DNA from: Zonotrichia leucophrys gambelii
Lineage: Eukaryota > Chordata > Aves > Passeriformes > Passerellidae
Direction of reading: 5' to 3'
Assembly: GCF_028769735.1 (NCBI RefSeq)
Contig: NC_088171.1
Span: 92,550,912-92,614,911 of the forward strand
Length of the DNA: 64,000 bases
This document shows positions 50,922 through 60,511 of this stretch, piece by piece. Numbering within the stretch: the first letter of the stretch is position 1; each line of letters opens with the position of its first letter. The notes beneath the pieces were generated by a model. It saw only the letters and a program-made list of their open reading frames with translations, was not told where the DNA came from and did no database searches. The position numbers and the translations under genes were made by a program.

Positions 50922-51702
50922 TCATAGAACCATAGAATGGTTGGGGTTGGAAGGACCTTAAAGTTCAAAACTCCCTGCAATGGGCAGAGACATCTTCCAC
51001 TTGACCAAATTGCTCAAAGCCCCGTCCAACCTGGCCTTGAACAGCTCCAGTGATGGGGCATCCACAACTTCTCTGGGCAACCTGTTCTAGTGTCACACAA
51101 ACTTCAGAATAAGGAATTTTTTCCTAATGTCTAATACAAATTTATCCTCTCTCAGTTTTAAACCATTGTTCCTTGTCCTATCACTACACTCCCAGATAAG
51201 GAGTCCCTCCACCTCTTTTCTCTTGGCCTTCCTAAAGTACTGGAGGGCCACAACAGGATCTCCTGAGGCCTTCTGTCTTCCATGTGAACAATCCCAGTTC
51301 TCCCAGCCAGCACTCATGGGGAAGTGTTCCAGCTCCCAGTCATCTTTCTGGGCCTCTTCTGGCTCCTCACTTGAGCAGGGCCATGTCCTTCTTGTGCTGG
51401 GGGCTCTAACCTGAGCACGGTATTCCAGGTGGGGTTTCACTAGAGGGGAGTGGAAGATCACCTCTCTTAACCTGATGGCCATTCTTCTTTTGATGCATCC
51501 CAGAGTACAGTTGTCTTTCTGGGCTGTGAGCACGCACTGCAGGCTCATATTCAGTGTCTCATCCACCAGTCCTGCTGGGTCCTTCTCCACAGGGCTGCTC
51601 TCAGTTGGCTGATCACCCAGCCTGTATCCATGTTTGGGATTGACCCAGGCACAAGAGTTTGCACTTGGCCTTGTTAAACTCCAAGAGGCTCATATGGGCA
51701 CA
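50922..51702 (-). repeat. Long CR1 LINE 3' segment (about 780 bp), - orientation
   Basis: The tail 'tcatagaaccatagaatggt' is followed by 'ggttggaaggaccttaaagt', 'cgtccaacctggccttgaac' and 'cttctctgggcaacctgttc', then deeper CR1 sequence: 'ctgagcacggtattccaggt', 'ctgctgggtccttctccac' and 'gttaaactccaagaggctca'. It is the longest - strand CR1 here and reaches into the end of the reverse-transcriptase ORF region. Confidence 0.95.
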
Positions 51703-52769
51703 GCTCTCTGTATTATTGCATAACAAATTAAGTGTCCATAAATGCTTTTGATATACTTGAATTAAAATATTTAATATGATTTTTTTGGATGTTCACAGAA
51801 CTTAGGCTTCTGTGAACAGAAGGTTTGTAGTCTGCTTTGAGCAAGATTTAGCATCTACCTTTAAAAGTATCTTGGAAGATACAGCTAAGCCTCCATACCT
51901 TTCCTTACTACTTTTGCACATGCTGAGGTAGAAGCCAGCTGGTTGTACTGAAACTTGGACTAATTTGAAGTGGAAGAGATGGAGCTTAACACAAATGCAG
52001 GTAGGACTGCAGCTGCTTCTTAACTGAGTGTGTGAGAACGTATAAGAAAGGTGGCTGCAAATCAGAGGAGGTATTAACTGAATCCTGAGGTCATGTGGGA
52101 AAAAAGCTGCACACAGCCTGAAGAAGTCAATTGTTGAAGTAAGGTATAATGAGAAATGGATAAAAGAGGGAAAATTATATGGGATTGCACTGAAAACATT
52201 CCAAGTTGCCAACCCTAATTAGTGTTTGTGAAATCCCTGACTGTTGCCATGGCAATAAATGTGATACTACAAATGCAGCATTCTGACTTCTTCACAGGAT
52301 CAAGCAAAGTTGGAAAGGAGCAAATCCCTATGTAAACATCAATATCGTCAATTAATTAGGAAACACAGCAAGATAAATAATAAGAACCCATGAAAGGTAA
52401 ATTAATTTCTGTTTTCTGCCTGCTACATTTGAAAGTTTCCCCAGTATCAAGCATTTCTGTAATTCACTTTCACTCTACACTAATGTTTTATCATAGACTA
52501 CTGTGGAAGTTGTCATGAAGAGAGTTTTTTAATATGTTATTTAGCAAGATAAAGACTTTGGCTTATTTGAGCTATTCCAGCTTCTTTAAACCATTTCTTT
52601 CTTTAAATGTCACTTAGCAAGTTTATTTATTTATTTGTTTCTTTGAGATAAAATTCCACCTAAATATGCCCCAAGGTCTCTGTGCCTTTTAGGAAAACTG
52701 ATAAACAATCTAAAGGGAGCTGATAATCCTGAATGCCAGCAAGTGGCCTATACAGGACCACTGGGGGAT
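51703..52769. other. Intergenic, nothing recognised
   Basis: AT-rich unique sequence between two CR1 elements. No gene could be supported. Confidence 0.45.
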
Positions 52770-53646
52770 CAGGTCCAGACATGGGTTTATGAAAGGCATG
52801 TCCTGCTTGACCAACCTGATCTTCTGTGACAAGGTGACTCTCTTAGTGGATTAAAGAAATGTTGTCCAGCTAAACTTCAGTTAAGCCTTTGACACCATTT
52901 CCCACAACATTCTCCTGGAGAAACTGGCTTCCCATGTCTTGGATGGGTGTATTCTTTGCTGGATAAAAAGCTGTCTGTACAGCCAGGCCCAGAGAGTAGT
53001 GGTGAATAACATCCAGCTGATGGCTGGTCACAAGTGATGCTCCCAGGGCTTGCTCTTGGGGCCAGTTCTGTTTAATAGGTTTATCAGTGATCTGGATGAG
53101 GAGATCAAGTGCACCCTCTGTGACTTTGCGGACTCTCACCAAGTTGGGTGGGAATATCAATCTTCTGGGTGGGAATATTGATCTATGGAAAGGCTCTGCA
53201 GAGAGATCTGGACAGGCTGGATTGATGGGCTGAGGCAACTCTCTGAGCTTCAACAAGTGCCAGGCCCTGTCCTCGGGTCGCACAAACCCCAGGCAGCACT
53301 ACAGGCTGGGGGCAGAGTGGGTGGAAAGCTGCTGGTGGAAAAGGGAGTGCTGAGTGCCAGTGGCTGAGCAAGAGCCAGAGTGTGCCCAGGTGGCCAAGGA
53401 GGCCAATGGCTCCCTGCCTGTGTCAGGAATATGAGGCCAGCAGGGCCAGATGAGGGATCATCCCTGCACTGGTAAGACTGCACCTCAAATCCCTGGATTT
53501 GGATTCCTCAGAACAAGCGTGACATTGAGGTGCTGGAGTGAGTCCAGAGGGAGGCAATGGAGCTGGTGAAGGGTCTGGATGGGAAATGCTTCAAGCAGTG
53601 GCTGAGGGAGCTGGGATTGTTTGGGGAGAAAAGGAAGCTCAGAGGT
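52770..53646 (+). repeat. CR1 LINE, + orientation, 5' half of an interrupted copy
   Basis: The sequence follows the 3' part of the CR1 reverse-transcriptase ORF: 'aaggcatgtcctgcttgacc', 'agcctttgacaccatttccc', 'gtttaataggtttatcagtg' and 'atctggatgaggagatcaag', then 'gagggagctgggattgtttg'. It carries many stops, so it is dead. The copy is broken at 53646 by an LTR and resumes at 54019. Confidence 0.9.
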
Positions 53647-54018
53647 TGTGGCAGCAGCTCTCTGGCCACAGAGAGAAACAGATAACTTTCCCAGGCATTG
53701 TCCTGGGGAAGGCTGTGAGAAGATCAGAGAAAATAATGAGAAACAATTCTTATCTCCACTTGTTGCACCTGTGGTTGTGCACGTGTGGAATGTGTTATGG
53801 AAATTTGTTTACCAAAGGGTGATTTCTTAATTGGACACTGGATGGTGTTTTGATTCATTGTCCAATTAGGTCAATGCTGTATAGGACTGTCTGCAAGGGG
53901 ATGAGTTTTTTAAGAAATATAATATAGTATGATACAATATGATAAAGTGAATTTGATCAGCCTTCTGCAATCATGGAGGCAATGCTAATTATTACCCAGC
54001 TGGGGGCCTGTGACAGCA
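53647..54018 (+). mobile_element. Solo LTR of an endogenous retrovirus inserted in a CR1 (372 bp)
   Basis: It is bounded by TGTGGC at the left and GACAGCA at the right. It is flanked by 6-base near-identical duplications, agaggt (53641-53646) and aggggt (54019-54024), which together restore the CR1 reading through the break. The interior has LTR-like features, including an AATAAA-like hexamer (gataaa near 53941). No gag, pol or env sequence is adjacent, so this is a recombined solo LTR. Orientation (+) is inferred from the hexamer position near the right end and is less certain than the limits. Confidence 0.85.
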
Positions 54019-54356
54019 AGGGGTGACCTCATTGCTCTCTACAACTGCCTGAAAGGAGGGTGTAGCCAGGTGGGAATCAGTCTCCCAGATAACAAGTGAC
54101 AGGACATGAGGAAAAGGCCTCAGGTTATGACAGGGAAGATATAGATCCGATATTAGGAAGAATTTATTCACTGAAAGGATTGTCAAGCACTCAAATGGGC
54201 TGTCCATAGGTGTGATAGTGTCACTGCTTCTGGGGTACTTCAAAGGGAGATGTGGCACTTGAGGACATGACTTTTTCGTGGACTTGGCAGTGCTAAGTTA
54301 ACTGTTGGACTCCATCTTAGAGTCTTTTACAACGTAAATGTTTCAACGATTCAATG
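54019..54356 (+). repeat. CR1 LINE, + orientation, 3' half of the interrupted copy
   Basis: It resumes 'ggggtgacctcattgctctc', 'aactgcctgaaaggagggtg' and 'gtgacaggacatgaggaaaa', and ends in a decayed tail 'ttcaacgattcaatg'. It continues the element broken at 53646. Confidence 0.92.
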
Positions 54357-54496
54357 AAAATATTAAACAATGTGGAAAAAATGCTTTTTTTTCCCCATGA
54401 TCTTATCTTTGGCATGACTTCAGAACCTTGTACTACTTGAGTAATTTCATTATACACACATAAGGCTCTTGCCATATACAAAACATCATTTATATC

Positions 54497-55088
54497 TGTG
54501 CTGTACTTTAACCCTAGCAGGCAACTCAGCCCCACACAGCCACTTGCTCACTCCCCACTGGTGGGCTTGGAGACAGAATCAGAAGACTCAAAGGGAGAAA
54601 AGTTTTGGGTTTCTCCCAATAATAAAGACAGGTTAATAGAGAAAGCAAAAGCTGCATATGCAAGCAAAGCAAAACAAGGAATTCACTCCTCCCTTCCCAT
54701 GGGCATGCAGGTGTTCAGCCATCCCCAGGACAGCAGGCCTCTATCATGCTTGGGACTTGGGAAGGCAAATGCCACCACTCCAAAAGTCCCCGCCTACCTT
54801 CTTCTTTCCCCAGTTTTTATTGCTGAACATCATGCTCATGGTATAGAAAGTACCTTGGGTGAGTTGGAGACTGCCTCGGCTGTGTGTCCGCTCCCAAGTT
54901 CTTGTGTACCCCCAGCTTTTATCACTGGCAGGGTGGGGAGCAAAAAGAGCCTTGGCTCTGTGTAAGCTCCTCTCAGCAGTAACAAAAACATCCCTTTGTT
55001 ACCAACACTGCTTCCAGCACAAATCCAGAGCACAGCCCCACATCAGCTACTGTGACAAAAATTAACTCTATCCCAACCAAAACCAGCA
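54497..55088 (-). mobile_element. Solo LTR of an avian endogenous retrovirus, - orientation (about 590 bp)
   Basis: On the - strand it opens TGCTGGTTTTGGTTGGGATA and ends GGGTTAAAGTACAGCACA, so TG...CA boundaries are present. An AATAAA on that strand lies at 54821-54816. The sequence matches an LTR family I remember as common in bird genomes (a primer-site style 'agagttaatttt' near the start, and a CA-rich GC-box middle). No internal viral sequence borders it. No convincing target-site duplication was found, so the outer limits could be off by some bases. Confidence 0.78.
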
Positions 55089-56715
55089 TAAGGTGGAATC
55101 CCATGCTTCTTTATAAAGAAAATCCTTGATTTTGTGGGGTAAGGTCAGAATCTTGATATGATTTGACTTTCACAGCCATATAACAATTTCATGTATTTAA
55201 ACTCCTTCTGTGATCAAACACAGCCACAACATTCCATATTATGAATATAGGCATAAAGGTGACTAAAGCTAAAAAAGAAAACAGAATAAAATTTGCTATA
55301 AGTGTTTCCATTTGGTAAACAAGTTTCTTTTACTTTTATTTGACAAGTCACCGCATTGGTAATGCTCACAAATGCAGGTCTGGAATACAATTCTCAAATA
55401 TGTCCTCTGCTGCTAAGACTTTGATTAACTGGCACCCCATTTATTCAATTACTACATCAATAGTTTGGCATTTTTAAAAGTTAGTCCTTTGTGTCCATTA
55501 GTAATTATTGTTTAATCCATATCTTGTAATATTCCTAATGGTTGACTTCATTAATTTAATAAAGGACAGATAAGTATTTCTTTTCTAAATACTGTCTAGT
55601 TTGCTTGACAAAACATGTGATTGACCATGACTTTGAATAGTCTCATGGATGACTTCATAAGCAGGGTAAGAAAAGTCAGTTTGAATACCTGGGTTATTTT
55701 GAATTTGTCAATGCTTTTATCATGTTTTTATAATTTGACACAGTGGCAGTGTAATGGAAAGAAAAGGAAAATGAAGTAAGAGCATTCACTGGACACTAGC
55801 TCAGCAAAAAGAAGGTTGTAATCCCAACTCCATGACCGAGATGCTGTATGCCCTTGGGTTGGCATTCTCCTATTATATTTTTTCTGTTTGGACTGGAGCT
55901 TCTTGTGGGTGGGAACTGGAGGTGCTAATTAGAGTAGGTAGCAAAATGGGGTCCTGATCTCTGTTGTGGCCTCTAGGTGTTGCTATAATACAAATAATTA
56001 ATCAAAAGACATGTTTCAGTGTCCTCAGAGGGTGTTGCCAATTTTTCCCAGAACCACACTTAATTTTATACAATTAAACCGCTCTGTCTCCCTCCTTTCT
56101 ACAACATAACTGAAATTTTAGCTTTGTATATTGGGCAAATGAACCTGAATGTAAAAAGTAAAAGTAGGAAAGCTGTAGAAAGGGATTTGACTCACCTCTA
56201 GTTAAAGTTCCTCAATTTTGGGTGCCTTTGTGATAGTCTCTTGTCCAAGGGTGGTTGTTACTAGAGGAACCTGCTATTATATTCCTGACTCAGCCCAACC
56301 TTCCACTGCCAAAATCAACCTTTGGGCATCACATCTGTTAGCAAGGCCTCTGCTGCTGATGTGTTTTAGAGGTGTAAGCACACAAGGCACACATAAAAAC
56401 AGAACTGCAGATTAGATCAGGATATAGGCCTGTTCCCATGTCTAAGGACACAAGACCCCAAAACAATTACAAAACGAAATACTTGTAAGTTTAGTGAGGA
56501 TAAACTTCATCTTGTAGGGTGAAAGTTCAGACCCTGGTGTGGCTTGATCTCAAGATCTGCATATTTTGCTCAAGAGGGAGCTAATATGCAAAACTTATTG
56601 TCATTATCATTAACAATTTTAAGATTCATAGTTAAAATTTTAAAAATATGGCATAGAAAAAAAAAAAAAAACAACAAAAACCCCGAAAATAATTTGGAAG
56701 AGTTAGCACAACCTT
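55089..56715. other. Intergenic, nothing recognised
   Basis: AT-rich unique sequence with an A-run at 56659-56673. No gene could be supported. Confidence 0.45.
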
Positions 56716-56757
56716 TTGTTTTGTCACATTTCCAGGGCAGGAAATGTGACAAAACAA
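56716..56757. repeat. Perfect 18-bp inverted repeat with 6-nt loop
   Basis: Arm 56716-56733 (ttgttttgtcacatttcc) is exactly complementary to 56740-56757, with loop agggca. It is followed at 56763-56781 by a short (CAGCC)n run. It lies about 1 kb beyond the proposed NR4A3 transcript end. Confidence 0.96.
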
Positions 56758-57770
56758 TCCTGCAGCCCAGCCCAGCCCAGCTCATCATTTGATGTAGCCT
56801 CCAGCCGAGCAGCTCCTGCGGAATAGCGCTCAGGGAGGTTTGCCGGAGCCATCCGCACTCACGGCAATGCCCGGAATAGCAGCAGATGCCTCTCCAAACT
56901 GCGTTTGTTGGAAATGCATTTGTAGCCAAACAGTTTTGTCTGGCAGGGGATAAGCCATCCCTCCTGCAAGGCAATGGCACAGTAAGGAAAGGAGCTGGAG
57001 GGGCATTGGAAGAAAATGATGCAGGTGCCTGCTGGAGCGATGCCTTAGCAGGATTTACTGATGCACAGGGGCTGAACACGGGATGGGAGCTCTGTCCTCT
57101 TCCTGGCCAGACATTGGTGCCATGAGCCCTGTAGCCATCCACTCCCTCCTCTGCAGCTTCATCAGCTCTGGATTAACAACTACAATCCCTTTTTTGTCAT
57201 GGAGGAGAAATACAGTGAGGGGTGAATAGTCTCTCTGCTCTGGTCTATACGTGGTTCAACCTCTGGGACAACCATGATCCAGCTCTCAATATCTAACTGA
57301 GATTGCATAACCAGATACTGCAGGCATGTATTTATATAAAAGCTATTTTAATCAAAAGACTAGCCATTAAATTGCCAGTGTTCTTAAGCATGCTTCACCA
57401 ATTTTTCCACTTTTAAGACTCAAGTAGACAATTTTTTTAATGTTTTATAAATGATAAAAAATTCACATCAGATTTTAACAGAATTAAGCATACTTATTCA
57501 ACACACATGGGGCCTCTGAAAAAAATGTTATTCAATTTAATAATTTTAATTTACATTGTATATGTACATGAGCATTTCTTTCAACCCACAGGTTAACACC
57601 ACAAAAAAAAAAAAAAAGAAAAAAAAAAAGAAAAAAAGAAAGAAAGTACTGTGGTTAGCTGAGTGAAGAAACTCTTGAGACACTGTTGTCTGAAATAAAA
57701 GCAAGGCACTCTCCCTTAACACCTGATATATTCCTGAATTCTGCCTAGACAAAGGCATGTTCACACTGAG
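56758..57770. other. Downstream flank of NR4A3
   Basis: About 56760-57140 is GC-richer than the surroundings, with scattered CpGs, and encodes chance ORFs on both strands. An A-rich low-complexity tract follows (57602-57646). No gene could be supported. It could hold a distal element, but nothing specific is visible. Confidence 0.4.
57602..57646. repeat. A-rich low-complexity tract (A runs with single G)
   Basis: About 45 bases of adenine interrupted by G. On the - strand it is a U-rich stretch just beyond the proposed NR4A3 poly(A) signal. Confidence 0.9.
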
Positions 57771-58270
57771 AGAGCTCTAAGAATAGTAGTAGATTTATTC
57801 TGCATTAACTCTTTCTTTTACCACTGTGACAGGTCACCGGTTGTACTCTAGGATGAGTCAGTGTATTGAAGTTGACATGAAGGACAATTCCACAGATGAT
57901 GGGATTTGGGAGAGTATCACAGCTAAGACTGTCTATGGAAGACTGGAGGACACAGACTACGTGAAATCTCACACGGGGCTCTCAACCTGCTTCCTCCCAC
58001 TCACATTCCACTTAATAAATAAACCTTGCTCAACAAAAAAGCAATTTTACTGTACTATGCTGATTTGCTTCAAAATCCTTGATAAGGGCGTGCTCGCAAA
58101 AAAGCTCCTGCAAGCCCTTGTCTGGGTGGTGCTCAGCACCTGGCAGGATTTGTCCTTAGATAAAAGTAATTTCTCAAGGGACCTTGTGTCTTACACAAGG
58201 AGACAAAAGCAAACATTCTTTTTTTGGATTTTATGTCTGTATGTTCTTGTATGCGCACATGTGTGTGAGT

Positions 58271-58273
58271 GTG

Positions 58274-58304
<31 letters not shown>
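58271..58304. repeat. (TA)n microsatellite
   Basis: Nearly pure TA repeat with one GTA interruption, inside the proposed NR4A3 3' UTR. Confidence 0.95.
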
Positions 58305-59011
58305 TTAGTATATACAAAAGCAAATTCAGTCAAAATATATTTGTCTTGCTGGTCAGGCTTGTTACAGCAACCTACAAGAAACATTAGCTTCTCTGATATT
58401 TAATTATGCTATTATGTTTGCACATAAGCTTAAAAGTCAATACAAAAAGCAATACTTCTCCAAATATTATCTGCAGGTAAACCAGAAATATTAACTATAG
58501 TGATTAGAAGTCTGTTTCCCTATTGACACTACTATAAATCTTGATATAAGAATAATTTTTTCATAAAAGCACATCCAAACATAGTAAGTGATAAAATACC
58601 AGATTACTTTTTGAAAACCATACAGTGACTCGATATCTGGGTTATCCTTTGCAGCAATTAGGCAATTCATTTGGCATCTGTTTGATTGTATAATTTAATT
58701 TCCATATAAACAGCATAGTTTAAAAAAAGACAAAAGCTAGAATGTTTAAAGCTAACAAAAGATACAGTGACATCAGGTTGACATTCAAAAATTTCTTTAG
58801 CAAAATGACCAACAAAATTTTGACTTAATACAGTGCATATAAAGTTTTTTAGAACTGAACTTTTTAAATATTATTTGAATTTAGCAAAACATGAGCAAGA
58901 TTTTAATATCAAAGTGCTAAACAGTACTGCCTTAGAAGTCACTGCAAATAAACTGTAAAATAACTCTGCTTGTGATTTGACAGATATTTTATATACAAAT
59001 GGTTAATAAAA

Positions 59012-59088
59012 AGACACGCGCACACACACACGCACACAAATATAGGTATATACATATATATACATACACATTATATATATGTATATAG
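59012..59088. repeat. Compound (CA)n-(TA)n microsatellite
   Basis: CA/CG dinucleotides are followed by TA and TACA units. Inside the proposed NR4A3 3' UTR. Confidence 0.92.
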
Positions 59089-60248
59089 TTTTCCAACTGG
59101 TGTATCTGAGTCAGTGTGAACACCCCATTTAGTTATCGTGTGTAACAGGGTTCCCATGAGCTGGCAGTCATTGCAATAAATACAGGCAAAGCCATTACAA
59201 TATACCATGCATACAAACATTTATACAAATAAAGACACTATGCAACAAATTATCTCATATTAATATGGCATCAACAGTATAAACATACAAAAAGGAGTAC
59301 GAACACGGAATGTTTAAACGCAGCCCACTATATCCTTCCTAGCACTTACATTCATACTATTTTACAAGACTTGCTTGTTCTTGAAAACCATCTTCTGTCT
59401 GTTTACTAACGAGTCGCTTAGAAGTGTTAGAAGTCTAGAACTGAACTATCCCTGATACTGACCCTGTATGCTCCAATCACTACTTACTTGGGTTTCCTTA
59501 GCTAAGGAACAACTGAGCCACAATTGCTCCCGTGTCTTCCACATACATTTGTCAATAAGTCACGCTACATGGAATCAAGTTTGGAAAACTCTGTCAGGTA
59601 AGTTAGTGCATGTAATTTTCTCCCTTGATTTCTTCTGTTTGTTTTCCTAATAAAATAAATTAGTTAATAAACGAGACTTAGTAAGACAGCACTTTAAAAA
59701 ATTGCACTTGAACATGGGAGCTAACAGCCATTGTCATTTTGCTATATTTGATTTGTATGAAATGTTTAATTGAATGTACTTTGCTAAAAAAGTGAAACTT
59801 TGATTAGATTGTGCTGATGTATGTGCCCTTGATGCAGGAAGTATGCTAAAGGTATCCTCACAAAACACATACTACCCTGGCAAACAACAATTTGCTGTTC
59901 TTTCAAACACAGCTTCTACAATTTTACTCCTCATAGACCATGAGGTGTTAAACAACAGATTTAAAACAGTCATGTTAACCTTTTACTGCTGCTGGGATAG
60001 CATTGTCCAAAAGTGCCATATTAGCCATTTAAAAAACCCAAATCACACGAAAGAAAACAAAGAACACAACCCCAAACCAGTAAGCCAGTAAGTTTCAGGC
60101 CTCAGGTTGTAAGGACAAAGCGCCAGAAAAGACCTCATGTTAGACTCGGAGCGGCTTTTCTGTTAAGTGAGGGCAGAAATGTTAGCTGTAAGTCACGATC
60201 CGTTTGCCTGCTCTGGCGGGCGTTTGCCTCTCGGGAGGGTGGTTTGAC

Positions 60249-60511
60249 TCAGAAGGGTAAGGTGTCCAGAAACAGCCTGTCGACGATGGAAGGGGCTGGC
60301 ACCAAATCTTCCAGTTTCAGGTAAAAGATGCGCTGCAGTCCCAGTGTGCAGAGAGAACGCAAGTCAGCCAGAACACCCAGTACCTTCGGCTCTGCAGACT
60401 CGAGCGGTTGTCCTTTGTTTTGGCAACTGAAAGTTAAGTGATCTTTCAAACTGCTTGTGATCTTGTTGCATAGCTCTTCCACTTTCTTTGGTTCTTTTAA
60501 TCCATGTCGTT
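60249..60511 (-). CDS. NR4A3: NR4A3 (NOR-1) last coding exon, partial gene
   Basis: NR4A3 is an orphan nuclear receptor and immediate-early transcription factor that binds NBRE/NurRE sites and has a filled, ligand-independent pocket. After the acceptor CTGGCTTTGCAG the frame (completing a split Glu codon) reads [18 protein letters not shown], then [15 protein letters not shown], and ends LFLDTLPF before TGA (60251-60249). These are the last helices of the ligand-binding domain and the AF-2 helix. LKLEDLV and LDTLPF are NR4A signatures. The SSLKDH...NKGQPLES stretch favours NR4A3 over NR4A1 or NR4A2, as does synteny with STX17. It has a short segment (LTFSC) that I do not recall in human NR4A3. 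Earlier exons lie beyond 64000. Confidence 0.95.

Larger units (their letters stand above)
57775..60248 (-). other. NR4A3: NR4A3 3' UTR (about 2.5 kb, AU-rich)
   Basis: It follows the NR4A3 stop codon on the - strand. An AATAAA lies at 57799-57794, suggesting an end near 57775. Earlier ATTAAA/AATAAA variants exist, so shorter forms are possible. AU-rich instability motifs on the transcript strand are visible: UUAUUUAUU-type at 58023-58014, UAUUUAUU at 59182-59175, and UUUAUU clusters near 59230 and 59650-59670. Such motifs fit the short-lived mRNA of an immediate-early gene. Two dinucleotide repeats (58271-58304 and 59012-59088) lie inside. Confidence 0.65.

Noticed and set aside
51093..51590. 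165-codon - strand ORF
   Set aside because: It is a translated fragment of a CR1 3' region, not a host gene.
56570..57142. 190-codon - strand ORF
   Set aside because: It runs through the 18-bp palindrome, a CAGCC repeat and a poly(A) tract (poly-Phe). It looks like a chance opening in a GC-richer patch.
57826..58308. 160-codon + strand ORF ending in Tyr-Ile repeats
   Set aside because: It is antisense to the proposed NR4A3 3' UTR, and its end is simply the TA microsatellite translated. No family match.
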